Assembly (NCBI GenBank): GCA_963691705.1
Contig: OY829546.1
Location: 36,240,040-36,304,039 of the forward strand
Source of the DNA: Viola odorata
Taxonomy: Eukaryota; Streptophyta; Magnoliopsida; Malpighiales; Violaceae
DNA length: 64,000 nucleotides
Direction of reading: 5' to 3'
Shown in pieces: positions 33,116 to 44,550 of the stretch. The notes under the pieces are model-generated. The model did not search any database and was not told the origin of the DNA. It was given only the letters and a program-made list of their open reading frames with translations. A program made the position numbers and the translations under genes. Every line of letters starts with the position of its first letter. Positions within the stretch are counted from its first letter, which is position 1.

Positions 33116-34453
33116 TCGCCAGCGGCCTTGATACGAACCTAGAATGCGTCTGCGTCCTGCTCAGGAGGTAACGACCCCAAGGACAAGACTTTCCCACGAT
33201 TTGCAGCCGTAAGCAGTCCTCACCTGATATTAGTGTTTGCACTCACGCTCTAAAACAAGGCTAAGTGTTTTACACTCATAAAGATGCAACTAACATAATA
33301 CATAATTTACAGTTCGCAATGTCAATCCGAGTGAATATACTTCGAACGAAGATGCACATGCATGGGTGTTCTAATAATCGATGGGACTTTTACGGAAAAG
33401 AATGAAAGGACGTGAAATGTCCGGAAAGAAGTTTGTTTTGGAAAAGATTGCTTTGCTTGGGAGTTGGAAGGCTTTTGATGAGTGATGTTTTCTTGATTGG
33501 CCCTGATGAGGGCGAGGGGTGCGAGCTCTCTCGCTTTTTGCTGGGGATGCTTTCTGGACAGAGTGCGTGAGCTCAGGGATCCTTGCTGGGGGTGCTCTTC
33601 GTTCGGCGAGAGGGCCTTTTCTTGAGTCTTCATTGGGGAGTGTCGTCGCTGTTCTTTTTGCGACTCACTACTTGAGTTGGCCTTGGGCCCCTTTCTCTTC
33701 TTGGGTCCTTACTAGGGATGCTTGCTTTGAGGTTTCTCGAGTTGGCCTTGGGCCTCTTTTGCTTGACTTCACTAGGGAAGGATGTTTTGAGATTTCTCGA
33801 GTTGGCCTTGGCCTTTTTGTCGAGTTCACTGGGGAAGGATGTTTTGAGATTTCTCGAGTTGGCCTTGGGCCTTTTTGTCGAGTTCACTGGGGAAAATTTT
33901 CTTCGAGATTTCTCGAATTGAGTTTTCCCCGGGATGTGCTTGCTTTGGCTCTCCGACTATTTGTATTCTTCGAATGTCTCTGAGCATTTCTCTCTTCTTC
34001 TTCTTTTTCTTCTTTTTTCTTTTTCTTCTTTCTTTTCTTTTTCTTTTCTTTTCCTCTCTTTCCTTTTTCTTTTTTTTCCTTTTTTTTTTCTTTTTTCTTT
34101 TTCTTTCTTCTCTTTTTGATTCGATTTGAAATGCAACAGAGCAGAGCAAGCACCACCTTCATCTTGATCTCTTCCTATTTTGTCTGGAGGCCTCGGCCTT
34201 TGTCGTTGCTGCTTCTTCGGTGATAGTCCTTAGCGATCTCCTGGTGACTTTTTCTGTCTCCTTCATCGTGAACTTGAACTTGGCATGCTTTTACTTCCGA
34301 CTGGCAATTTTAGCTGAAACTGCTCTTTGGCTCCCGGGGTATGAGTGATATTGACGGTTTGGGGGAGTGATGACATATATGGTGGAAAGAGGGAAGAAAC
34401 GAAAAAAAAGTGGAGAAAATCGCAAAAGTCCCACGTCATTTTATAGCTATCCC
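33116..34453 (-). other. 3' untranslated region of C: minisatellite and polypyrimidine tract
   Basis: A 57-66-bp minisatellite with TTTCTCGAGTTGGCCTTGG cores lies at about 33665-33900 and an almost pure C/T tract at about 33985-34125 on the plus strand. Long ORFs here, such as 33519-33983, come from the repeat and low complexity. B has lost most of this interval. Confidence 0.6.
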
Positions 34454-34660
34454 ATGTCTAATGGCGCATGTACCCTGGATATTATGCGAACTCAACTAGT
34501 ATCTAGTCAGGCTCTTACACTCATGAAGGATAAGGCGCGATGGCTCAAAGATGCTTACCGGGGTTTGTTTGTGACTGCTTACGTCGGAGCAAACCGCGGA
34601 TATAAGAGCAAACAGGTAATAACATGCATGGCACGTAATTTGGATAGGTGCTGGAGTTAA
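34454..34660 (+). CDS. Short antisense ORF of element C, hypothetical
   Basis: It is a 68-residue ORF from ATG 34454, the same length as the ORF at 11226-11020 in A, and opposite in direction to C. The frame is open further upstream to an ATG at 34367 in C but not in A, so the shared start is preferred. No domain is recognised. A TATATGG-type sequence lies upstream near 34375. Confidence 0.3.
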   Translation: MSNGACTLDIMRTQLVSSQALTLMKDKARWLKDAYRGLFVTAYVGANRGYKSKQVITCMARNLDRCWS

Positions 34661-36070
34661 TAGAGGGATTAAACATTCCTAACCTATGCGATGCATGAAA
34701 ATGCTTATGAGGGTAGTATGCTTTTGTTTGAGCCGGGCTAAAGAGGGATTTTTGATTGATTTGTGATTTTAGACTGATTGGTGGTTCGATTGCTAGAGGG
34801 TTTGATTGCTAGACGTTTGATTGCTGGATGTTTGATTGCTGGATGTTTGATTGCTAGATGGTTTGAGACGACTTATTTACAAAGTTCTACCTAGAACCTA
34901 AGGTTGCCCCCAGTGGGCCAGACGACCGTACTCGACTTAAAGCTAACAAAGCGAGCAGGAATAAAAACAAATTTAAATAAAGGGGAAAGAAAGAGGGACT
35001 CCCCTGAACCGCGCAGCGGGGCTGCGCAGGCATCTTCCACAAGCTCCATGAGGATGACAGCGAGATGTTTCCCGTCCCTGTGAGATGCAGAGGGGAAAAC
35101 GGAAAGGGAAATTAATTTGAAAACAAAACTGAGATAAGTTCAGGGATTCTCCCTTCCTTTAACTCGGCTTTTCGAGGGTGCTTATGACGTGGTCCTAGTC
35201 CTGGGACGCCTTGCTTAGATGCGTTGTTTGGTTTCTTTTTCAGCTGCTTCACGGGAACCGCCGATTCCAGGATGATGAGATCCGCATTTGGTCCCTTTGC
35301 TTACCGGTTCTTGCTAGACCTTCATTGATTGGCTTCGTGGTTGCTCGGGGGTAAAGGGGAAATCCTCTGCCCCCAAAATGTGCAGCGAGGTTGCAAGGAC
35401 GTATGCTTACCGTTCTTCTGCAGGCAACGAATTGGGACGACCTAGTCCCTGAAAAAGACAAGGTGATGACAAATGAGGAGTAAATGCAAGACAATTTTTA
35501 GCAAAAGTAATGTGATTGATAAGTTTTAAGCTCTCCCTTTTAGACGGGCTATCCGTGGGTCATTGCGGTGTGATTTGCATCGGATGGGCTTTGTGACTTT
35601 GGTCCAACGTTTAGTCCATTGAGACCGATTATTTGCGATGCCGGCTGCGCCGGTAGCACTGCGAGGAAAAGAAATTTCGCTTTAGATGGTGATGGTTTGT
35701 CTTAAAATCTTTCCTGATTCGCTCTTGAAGGTGCTACGGCAATTCAACAGCTCCTACGAGCGGAACTCTATGGTTTTATCGTGACGACGATTTGAGGCGT
35801 GAGACCTTACGTCTCTGCAAAACTGAAGAGTGATTAGTGGCGTTAGCCTAAGTGACGCGTCTTACGTCCCGAGCTACTCCTGGGGAGCCATCCATGCCAT
35901 GCGTCCTTTTGTCATCTCACAAGTTAGAAAAAAAAGGATAACAAAATTTTAAAATAATGAGCATCCCCTGAAAAAAACTTGTTTTATTAATTTCAGGACA
36001 AATGTTTGTGCTAGATTGTCATGATAAAATTCTATGTCTTTGGCTGACCGGACGCCCTGTCCACGATGCT
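34661..36070 (-). other. 3' untranslated region of C between integrase and antisense ORF
   Basis: No supported gene. On the minus strand it has the AG/GGAC acceptor-like sites, GTAAG donors (near 35300 and 35410), the mutated GC hairpin (about 35008-35028) and a short CAATCAAAC array (34775-34870). An ORF at 35494-35249 is similar to short ORFs in A and B but shows no domain. Confidence 0.5.
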
Positions 36071-38762
36071 TCAGGTGAAGTATCTCTTGACTGCATCGGC
36101 ATTTACCGGTTTCGGGAGATCGTCTCCATCCATGTTGGTTAGCATTAGGGCACCCCCTGAGAATGCACTTTTGACCAGGTACGGGCCCTCGTACCTTGGG
36201 GCCCACTTTCCTTGACTGGCCTCCTGATGAGGGAGAACTTTCTTTAGCACTAAATTCCCAGCCTCGAATTTGCGAGGTCGCACTTTCTTGTTATAAGCGT
36301 TGACCATTCTTTGCTGATATAATTGCGCATGGCAGATAGCGGCCAAGCGCTTTTCGGGAAGGAGGTTCAGCTGCTCGTACCTCACTCTCGCCCAATCAGA
36401 TTCTTCTACTTCAGATTCGGCCAGGATTCTGAGAGAAGGAATTTCTACCTCGAGGGGAATTACGGCTTCCATGCCGTAAACTAATGAGTAGGGAGTTGCC
36501 CCTGTGGACGTACGGGTTGCTATCCGATAAGCATGTAGTGCGAAGGGAAGCATGTCGTGCCAGTCTTTGTGAGTGATTACCATCTTTTGGATGATCCTCT
36601 TCAGGTTCTTGTTTGCTGCTTCGACTGCGCCATTCATCTTTGGTCGATATGGTGACGAGTTCCGGTGCTTCACCTTCCAACGTTGGCAAAGATCGTCAAT
36701 CATCTTTCCGTTGAGATTGGTGCTGTTGTCCGTGACGATGGTTTCTGGGACCCCATGACGGCAAATGATATTTCTCTCAATGAATCGCATGGTGGTTTTC
36801 TGAGTGATGTTGGAGTAAGAGGTGGCCTCTACCCATTTGGTGAAATAGTCAATTGCTACGAGGATGAAGCGATGGCCATTAGAGGCTGTTGGATGAATTT
36901 GGCCGATGATGTCGATTCCCCACATTGCAAAAGGCCAAGGCGATGTCATGCTGAAGAGAGGGGCTGGAGGGACGTGGAGATGGTCCGCGTAGATTTGACA
37001 TTTGTGGCACTTCCGAAAATAGCTGATGCAATCTCGTTCGATGGTGAGCCAAAAATAACCTTGTCTCATTATCTGCCTGGCCATCATGTGTCCACTTGCA
37101 TGTGTGGAACAAACCCCTTCGTGGATCTCTGCTATGATTCTCTTTGCCTCGGTCATGGTGACGCAGCGAAGCAAAGCTCCATCAGCTCTCCTTTTATATA
37201 GAACCTCGCCGTCGAGGTAGAAGTCTAGTGCTAAGCGCTGGAGGGTCTTTTTGCTAACCCGGCTTGCCCCCGGTGGGTACTCCCGGTTTCTGATGAACTG
37301 TACTAGGTCGTAAAACCATGGCTTGCCGTCAGGTTCCTCTTCCAAGGAAACACAACATGCCGGAGCTCCCTTTACTTCCACTCTCAATGGTTGAAGCATT
37401 ACTCCGCATTCTAACTTAAACATCGAGGCCAACGTGGCTAACGCGTCTGCGAAGCGGTTCTTTTCTCTGTCGACTCGGTCGAATTCAGTTTCCTCGAATT
37501 CCCGTGTGAGTTGGGTGAGTAAATTTTGATAAGGGATGAGCTTGGAATCCCGTGTCTGCCATAAATCCTGGGCTTGATAGATGATGAGTGCTGAGTCGCC
37601 GAAGATTTGGAGCTTCTTTACTTTTAAGTCGATGGCTGCTGTCAGACCGCTGACGCACGCTTCATACTCGGCGACGTTATTGGTGCATGGGAAGTTCAAT
37701 TTGCATGCTATGGGGAATTGACGGCCATCTGGGGCTATGACTACGGCTCCCACTCCCTTGCCCGAGAGGTTCACCGCACCATCGAAGAACATGGTCCACC
37801 AGTCATCTTCTCGGAGATCTTCCGCGATTTCCCCTTCAATCACTATGATGTCCTCGTCGGGGAAGTCGAAGTTCAACGACTCATACTCGTCCGAGGCATG
37901 ATCAGCCAAGTGATCGGCGAGGGCACTTGCTTTAACCGCCTTACGGGTTACATAGATGATTTCGTGCTCAGCTAATAAGACTTGCCATCTACAAATGTGA
38001 CTTGACAGGTACGACTTTTCAAAGATGTATTTCAGGGGATCCATGTGAGAGATTAACCACGTCGTGTAATACAACATGTACTGCCGGAGCCTTCGGGCGC
38101 ACCATGCTAGGGCGCAACAAGTTCGTTCCAACATAGAGTAACGCATCTCACATTCGTTGAATTTTTTGCTGAGGTAGTAGATGGCTTGTTCACGTTTTCC
38201 GGACTCATCGTGTTGTCCCAAAACGCAACCCATAGCACTAGCCGTGACTGTCATGTACATGAGCAATGGCCGTCCTGGCGTCGGAGGAACTAGTACCGGT
38301 GGATTTTGCAGATATGTCTTGATTTTCTCGAAGGCTTCCTGGCAGTCTTCGTCCCATTCTGTATCTCCATGTTTCCTTAGCATTTTGAACATCGGCTCGC
38401 AGGTAAGTGTTAACTGGCTGATAAAGCGAGCGATGTAGTTGATGCTCCCCAAAAAGCTTCTTACTTCCGTTTCGGTGCTGGGAGCGGGTAGCTCCTGAAT
38501 GGCTTTTATCTTATCAGGATCCACTTCTATGCCTTTGTTGCTGACGATGAATCCCAATAACTTCCCGGAAGCCACTCCGAAGGTACACTTAGTTGGGTTT
38601 AGCCGTAGCCGAAATTGCCTCAACCTTTCGAACACCTTTCTCAGGATGTCTACATGATCTTGCGTGCCGCGAGACTTGGCTATCATGTCGTCGACATATA
38701 TTTCCAATTCTTTATGCATCATGTCGTGGAAAAGGGTGACGGCAGCACGTTGGTACGTGGCT
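36071..38762 (-). pseudogene. pol: pol of element C, 3' part: RT C-terminus, RNase H, aRNase H, integrase (disrupted by D)
   Basis: It is the downstream part of pol after the D insertion. It is open without stop from the insertion site to 36071. It contains YVDDM near 38690, RNase H near 38040-38260, archaeal-type RNase H near 37430-37805, and integrase with D near 36910, D near 36725 and E near 36617. One notable change is DNSTN in place of DNGTN at the second catalytic Asp (Gly to Ser). It continues the frame of 48691-49442. The RT domain is split between them. Confidence 0.9.
38758..38762. repeat. Target site duplication of element D, left copy (TGGCT)
   Basis: TGGCT directly precedes the LTR start TGATTGATGG at 38763 and recurs at 48691-48695 after the last LTR. 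Intact B has the site once (about 20023-20027). Confidence 0.95.
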
Positions 38763-40410
38763 TGATTGATGGTTTATTTTGGATGTTTTATCTTTTCTTC
38801 TATTATTAATTGAGATGATAATTATGCTACTTTAAGCCCTTTTGCTTCCTTTCCCTATAAACAGCCTTTGGAGCATCAATCTGAAGAAAAGGAGCAGAAA
38901 GCTTGAAGATTAGAGCTTAAATCAATCATTTGGTGATGGAGTTTCGTTTTCAGTTTTGCTGCCTTGAATTTGGTCCATTCGTCCCTAGGCCACTTCACTA
39001 TTTTGCCGAAATCAGCTCTCCTCTAGGCCTCGACAAGAAGCGACCTTGCGGGATTCCAGCTGGACTTGCACTGACCATGTTTTTCCGTGCTACAATTAAT
39101 TATTCTCTAGTGCATTTCCTGTCTTCTTGGGACTCATTTTTATCAGACACAAGACTTCTTGGGCCACTCCTTGTTATTCTCTTGAGCTTACAACTCCTTG
39201 GAAGAATGCATCAAACATTCTTCTTGATTTTGAGAGAATTTCCCCACTAGTGTACAAGCACTTTGAAGACAAGATCTTGGGAGCTTGTGAGCTAGTGTTG
39301 ACTGACCTTGGAGAGGAGCATGCAGGCAGAGGGAGGACCATTTAAGATAGCATTTTCGGACTGAAGAACCAGACGGAGGAGAGGAGGAAAGTTGGGAGAA
39401 AATCAGCATTTCTCTCATTTTCCAGATTTTCCAGCTTTTTGTATTTTCGGTTTTACATTTCTTGTATCATTTTCTATTATGTTTTGTAACTAAGAACCTC
39501 CATTCCTGGTAGGGATCTTATGGTTGATGATTCCAGTAGGTTGTGAGACTCTTTGATCTTCAATAAAAACGTTTTTCATATTTCTCTCCTTCTTGTTTTA
39601 ACTCCAATTTATTCATGTTTAAGTTTGAGTTTGGCCAACTTGGATTTTGATTTGAATGATTACAGTCAGTTCTCTTGTGATTAAATCACTCTTAGAGAAC
39701 AGTAGTAGACGAATCAGCAGGGCATGAGGTGTATTTGCTTGGTCTAAGCTGATAGAAGGAACTGAACTAGACTACCCTCCCATCCCGAGGCCTTGAGAAG
39801 GGCCGACCTAGGTGACAGCTGGGTCAAGTGCCAGACTAGACCAGACTTGTGGATGACGAACAGCTACCATGTCTAGAAGAGGGACCTCACTGTTTTTAAT
39901 CAATCTCTCAAGTGATTCCATAAGTATTCTGATTCCTTTGTTGACGGCATAGCCAAAGCAAAGTGGCGGGTTAGAATCTTAGGATGAACTTAGGAAGATT
40001 AGGGTGTTTGAAATGAAGTGATTCTTTTAAATACTTTTGTAGCAGGTTGGGAATCTAGTGTGAGCTGGTTCCACAACTTCTTCTATGAAACCGTTTTGAA
40101 AATACTTTTGTCAATGATCAACTAGCTTGGAATTGTCACCACATAAGGATCTCTACTAGGGATTTTCTTTCTCTTCTGTATTTCTTTATTTCACTACTGA
40201 TTTCTTTCATGCATTCTTATTTTCGTACTTGTTGTTTGCCAACCAATCAAACTCTCACCTCTTTGCTGATTATTGTCATTTGCAGGAGCAACAAAGATCA
40301 GACCGATTTGTCCCTGTGTTCGAACCTCTTGCCGCTATCTACATTCATTTTTAGTTTAGTGACCAGTTGTAATCTTTTTATTTATGCAGGGCACGAGACA
40401 ACCCTCGTCA
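38763..40410 (+). repeat. LTR1 of element D (1,648 bp)
   Basis: It starts TGATTGATGG and ends CCTCGTCA. It has a CTATAAACAG TATA-like box at about 38855-38862 and an AATAAA signal at 39562-39567, which suggests U3 of about 120 bp and a polyadenylation site before about 39600. Private variants: C in TCTTCTATT, CCCTTTT, one A fewer at about 38884, and G in GTTTCG. Confidence 0.93.
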
Positions 40411-40415
40411 TAAAT

Positions 40416-40433
40416 TGGCGCCGTTACCGGGGA
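40416..40433 (+). other. Primer binding site of element D
   Basis: TGGCGCCGTTACCGGGGA lies five bases after the LTR. Plant tRNA-Asp ends complementary to TGGCGCCGTTGCCGGGGA, so there is one mismatch. It recurs at 44556-44573. Confidence 0.8.
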
Positions 40434-40490
40434 CAACGGTGTACTGATTTTCGTTTTTCTTGTTTGTGATAATTTTCAGTTTTCTTTTTT

Positions 40491-41381
40491 ATGAGCAATT
40501 TCAATTATTTTTCTCAATCAACCCCTATTTCTCAAAGTTTTGGTGCAGGAGATGTGTCCAGCCATGAAGGATGTTTTGGTCCGCCACAGTGGGGATATGA
40601 GCCACATTATTATCCACCCATATCTACTCCTTATCCCACTTGGTGGAACCAGCAAAGATCAAATTATGGAGTGCAATCAGTTCCTAATTATCAATATTTC
40701 CAGCCTCCGCAACCTAGCCAAGTACCCAATGTTTCTGAAATTTTAATGAAAACCTTAGTTCCATTTATGCAGGAAACAGAGGAGAATTTAGCAAGGTTAG
40801 CGAAGCAAATGAGAGAACTTGCACTTGAGCAGGAAAGACAGAGATGCATACCTTCAAACTTCCAACCAAATATGGAATCTGATGACAACACTGCCTCTTT
40901 TGTGAGCAACAAAAATCTGCCCGAGCAGGTCGCTTCATCTCAAGGCCTTGGGATGAACGACCCAGAACCAGAAACAAGCCCAGGAAATTTAGCAGAAGTT
41001 GCCACTCAACTAAAGCAGTCCAATCAGACCCAAACTCATTCCAGCACGTCACTGGAGCAGGAGACGAAGTTTGTGGACACTTGTTGTAGCATCGAGCTGG
41101 AGGAGGATGGGAGGAAGATTGAGGAAGAAATCAAAGTGGTTGAGAATCCACAAACGGTTGTGTTTGAAAGGGAAGATTTAAATTTCTTTGATTATATTGA
41201 TCCCTTTATGGAATTACCCTCTATTCACAACCATTATTTTATTTTTATTGTGCATGAACCCGAACCAGAATTTGAATCATTTTATGGTTGCATGCAGATT
41301 TCGTTGCTAGAAGACCATGCACGAAACGAAATCATTCTCATCAAACTTTGTGCATTCAAAGCATTATGTAGGATTGGTTGA
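40491..41381 (+). CDS. Hypothetical 296-residue protein of element D, copy 1
   Basis: The ATG at 40491 opens soon after the PBS and the frame ends at 41381. The N-terminal 80 residues are rich in Y, P, Q, W and S. Residues about 83-122 form a predicted amphipathic helix (EILMKTL to QERQ), followed by a Q/S/E-rich linker and an acidic region (EEDGRKIEEEIKV, about 205-218). The C-terminal half has aromatic-rich HNHYFIF and ends near LCAFKALCRIG. The linker-plus-helix layout resembles the part of Athila Gag after the capsid, so it may be a Gag remnant, but no zinc knuckle or capsid domain is visible. Function is not known. Copy 2 appears identical. Confidence 0.55.
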   Translation: MSNFNYFSQSTPISQSFGAGDVSSHEGCFGPPQWGYEPHYYPPISTPYPTWWNQQRSNYGVQSVPNYQYFQPPQPSQVPNVSEILMKTLVPFMQETEENLARLAKQMRELALEQERQRCIPSNFQPNMESDDNTASFVSNKNLPEQVASSQGLGMNDPEPETSPGNLAEVATQLKQSNQTQTHSSTSLEQETKFVDTCCSIELEEDGRKIEEEIKVVENPQTVVFEREDLNFFDYIDPFMELPSIHNHYFIFIVHEPEPEFESFYGCMQISLLEDHARNEIILIKLCAFKALCRIG

Positions 41382-42886
41382 AAAAGTGACGCTCAATGTC
41401 TAGTCCAAGACTATAAAGAGGGACGCTGCATGGGAGGCAACCCATGTTCCTTCCGTTTTTGTTTTCATTTCGTTATTTTCGTTTTTATTTCTAGTTAATC
41501 ATTTTTTCTGTATAATAATGGATTTTTGGAATTTTTTCCAGTGCTGGCCTTCCGACTCTCCTCTAGGCCTCGAGACGAGCTGACCGAATCCTCCAGCTCT
41601 TCCCCTACCATGATCATTGCCCCGGGTTTTATCATTTCTTTCCCTCTCTTTTTCATTTTTTGTTCTGTTCGGTTTGTTTGTTTGCTTGTTTGTTGCATGG
41701 TTTTTCTTTCACATTGAGGACAATGTGTCCTTTAAGTGTGGGGGAGAGACACTTTCGTGTTTGTTTGTATTTTTTTTGTGTTTTTGTGCATGTTTGTTTT
41801 TCTGTTTTTATGCATGTTTTTCTGCTGTTTGTTTTTGGCGCATGTTTAGTTCAATTATTTTTGCATGCGCTTCTGCTTGTTTTCATTTATGCATGAGTCG
41901 TTTTTCTTTTCTTGTTGTGTTTCACCCTTTTGTATAGAATTGAAATCCCAAAACTGAACTCATGTAAATACTTGACTTATCAACTCCATCTTGCAATTCT
42001 GAATACTTCTGGCTTTACAACTTGTGCATTTATTTACATAGATGTATGATCAGTTTTGCTGTCCTAGAAAATACCTTGCTAGAGCTAATCTGTCTTCTCA
42101 TCCCAAGGCCTAGGGATGAAGATCCTATCCTCTCATTGCTGCTAAGTCTTTTAATTATGCTTGCTTGCGTACCCTTTAAATTTTCTTGTGTGTGCTTTCT
42201 CATCATGCCCTCTGGATTGCACGATGTTGGTGGTTCGGCACCATCATCCCATCTTGGAGAAACTTCCAGTCGGTTGTGTGCTAACTCCCTTTGGTTGGAC
42301 CGATCATAGCACCATGGTGAGAAATCAAGGTCTGCTTGTGTATGTGTTTGAAAAAAAAAAAAAAAAAAAAAAGAAAAAAGGGTTGTGGATGAAGGAAGTT
42401 GAAAAAGAAAAAAAAAAAGGTGGAGATTGCGCAAAGAAGGAAAGAAAAAAAGAAAAAAAAATAGAAAAGCAGAAAAAGAAAAAAAAAAGAAGAAAAAGAA
42501 GGAAGAGAAGAAAAAGAAAAAAATAGAATAAAAGAAGCCTTTGGCTCACTATTTGTTTTAATTTTTGTTCTTTAATTGTTGTATGTGCTTTTAAATTATT
42601 TTGCATGAGTGTCTGTGGTAGTGATTGGATTTAGAGTCGAAGGAGGAGAAGATAGTAGTTCTAGGGCTTTATTTCCTGGTTGAACAGCATGCTATCATAC
42701 CACTATCTGAATATTTGTGCATTTGTGGTGTTTGGTGTGTTTGAGTATTGCTTGATTGAGTTGGTTTTTGAAGTATTTGTGTTAGTTCAGTCCAGGGGTT
42801 AATTTTTTGTTCAAAGAGGGTGTTGAGTCTGCGTTTTTCTTGGTTTTTTCTGTGTTTGTGTTCATGCTTGAGGGCAAGCATGGTTT
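41382..42886 (+). other. Non-coding 3' half of internal region 1 of D
   Basis: ORFs here (41526-41717, 41617-41937, 42022-42309, 42161-42526) are Phe/Cys-rich or Lys-rich translations of T/G-rich and A/G-rich sequence. ACATTGAGGACAATGTG followed by TTTAAGTGTGGGGGAG (41711-41746) is a motif familiar from Athila-type 3' regions. Two copies of the AGGCCT motif lie at 41575 and 42106. Confidence 0.5.
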
Positions 42887-42901
42887 AAGTGTGGGGGAAT
42901 A

Positions 42902-44550
42902 TGATTGATGGTTTATTTTGGATGTTTTATCTTTTCTTTTATTATTAATTGAGATGATAATTATGCTACTTTAAGCCATTTTGCTTCCTTTCCCTATAAA
43001 CAGCCTTTGGAGCATCAATCTGAAAGAAAAGGAGCAGAAAGCTTGAAGATTAGAGCTTAAATCAATCATTTGGTGATGGAGTTTCATTTTCAGTTTTGCT
43101 GCCTTGAATTTGGTCCATTCGTCCCTAGGCCACTTCACTATTTTGCCGAAATCAGCTCTCCTCTAGGCCTCGACAAGAAGCGACCTTGCGGGATTCCAGC
43201 TGGACTTGCACTGACCATGTTTTTCCGTGCTACAATTAATTATTCTCTAGTGCATTTCCTGTCTTCTTGGGACTCATTTTTATCAGACACAAGACTTCTT
43301 GGGCCACTCCTTGTTATTCTCTTGAGCTTACAACTCCTTGGAAGAATGCATCAAACATTCTTCTTGATTTTGAGAGAATTTCCCCACTAGTGTACAAGCA
43401 CTTTGAAGACAAGATCTTGGGAGCTTGTGAGCTAGTGTTGACTGACCTTGGAGAGGAGCATGCAGGCAGAGGGAGGACCATTTAAGATAGCATTTTCGGA
43501 CTGAAGAACCAGACGGAGGAGAGGAGGAAAGTTGGGAGAAAATCAGCATTTCTCTCATTTTCCAGATTTTCCAGCTTTTTGTATTTTCGGTTTTACATTT
43601 CTTGTATCATTTTCTATTATGTTTTGTAACTAAGAACCTCCATTCCTGGTAGGGATCTTATGGTTGATGATTCCAGTAGGTTGTGAGACTCTTTGATCTT
43701 CAATAAAAACGTTTTTCATATTTCTCTCCTTCTTGTTTTAACTCCAATTTATTCATGTTTAAGTTTGAGTTTGGCCAACTTGGATTTTGATTTGAATGAT
43801 TACAGTCAGTTCTCTTGTGATTAAATCACTCTTAGAGAACAGTAGTAGACGAATCAGCAGGGCATGAGGTGTATTTGCTTGGTCTAAGCTGATAGAAGGA
43901 ACTGAACTAGACTACCCTCCCATCCCGAGGCCTTGAGAAGGGCCGACCTAGGTGACAGCTGGGTCAAGTGCCAGACTAGACCAGACTTGTGGATGACGAA
44001 CAGCTACCATGTCTAGAAGAGGGACCTCACTGTTTTTAATCAATCTCTCAAGTGATTCCATAAGTATTCTGATTCCTTTGTTGACGGCATAGCCAAAGCA
44101 AAGTGGCGGGTTAGAATCTTAGGATGAACTTAGGAAGATTAGGGTGTTTGAAATGAAGTGATTCTTTTAAATACTTTTGTAGCAGGTTGGGAATCTAGTG
44201 TGAGCTGGTTCCACAACTTCTTCTATGAAACCGTTTTGAAAATACTTTTGTCAATGATCAACTAGCTTGGAATTGTCACCACATAAGGATCTCTACTAGG
44301 GATTTTCTTTCTCTTCTGTATTTCTTTATTTCACTACTGATTTCTTTCATGCATTCTTATTTTCGTACTTGTTGTTTGCCAACCAATCAAACTCTCACCT
44401 CTTTGCTGATTATTGTCATTTGCAGGAGCAACAAAGATCAGACCGATTTGTCCCTGTGTTCGAACCTCTTGCCGCTATCTACATTCATTTTTAGTTTAGT
44501 GACCAGTTGTAATCTTTTTATTTATGCAGGGCACGAGACAACCCTCGTCA
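42902..44550 (+). repeat. LTR2 of element D, recombinant (1,649 bp)
   Basis: Its first part carries the variants of LTR3 and its last part those of LTR1, with the switch between about 43087 and 44444. It is flanked by a PPT (42887-42901) and a PBS (44556-44573). Confidence 0.93.

Larger units (their letters stand above)
40411..42901 (+). other. Internal region 1 of element D
   Basis: It has the PBS at 40416-40433, an ORF at 40491-41381, a 6-bp hairpin CATGGG/CCCATG at 41429-41446, a PPT-like AAGTGTGGGGGAGA at 41734, a T/G-rich stretch, a purine-only tract (about 42350-42530) and the PPT AAGTGTGGGGGAATA at 42887-42901. I can see no difference from internal region 2. Confidence 0.85.

Noticed and set aside
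33519..33983. 154-residue ORF with repeated CFEISRVGLG units on the strand opposite to C
   Set aside because: Driven by the 57-66-bp minisatellite; B has it truncated and A differs in frame.
41617..42526. Cys/Phe-rich and Lys-rich ORFs in the 3' half of D that might be an env-like or membrane protein
   Set aside because: Composition follows T/G-rich and A/G-rich tracts; no signal peptide plus transmembrane arrangement or known domain.
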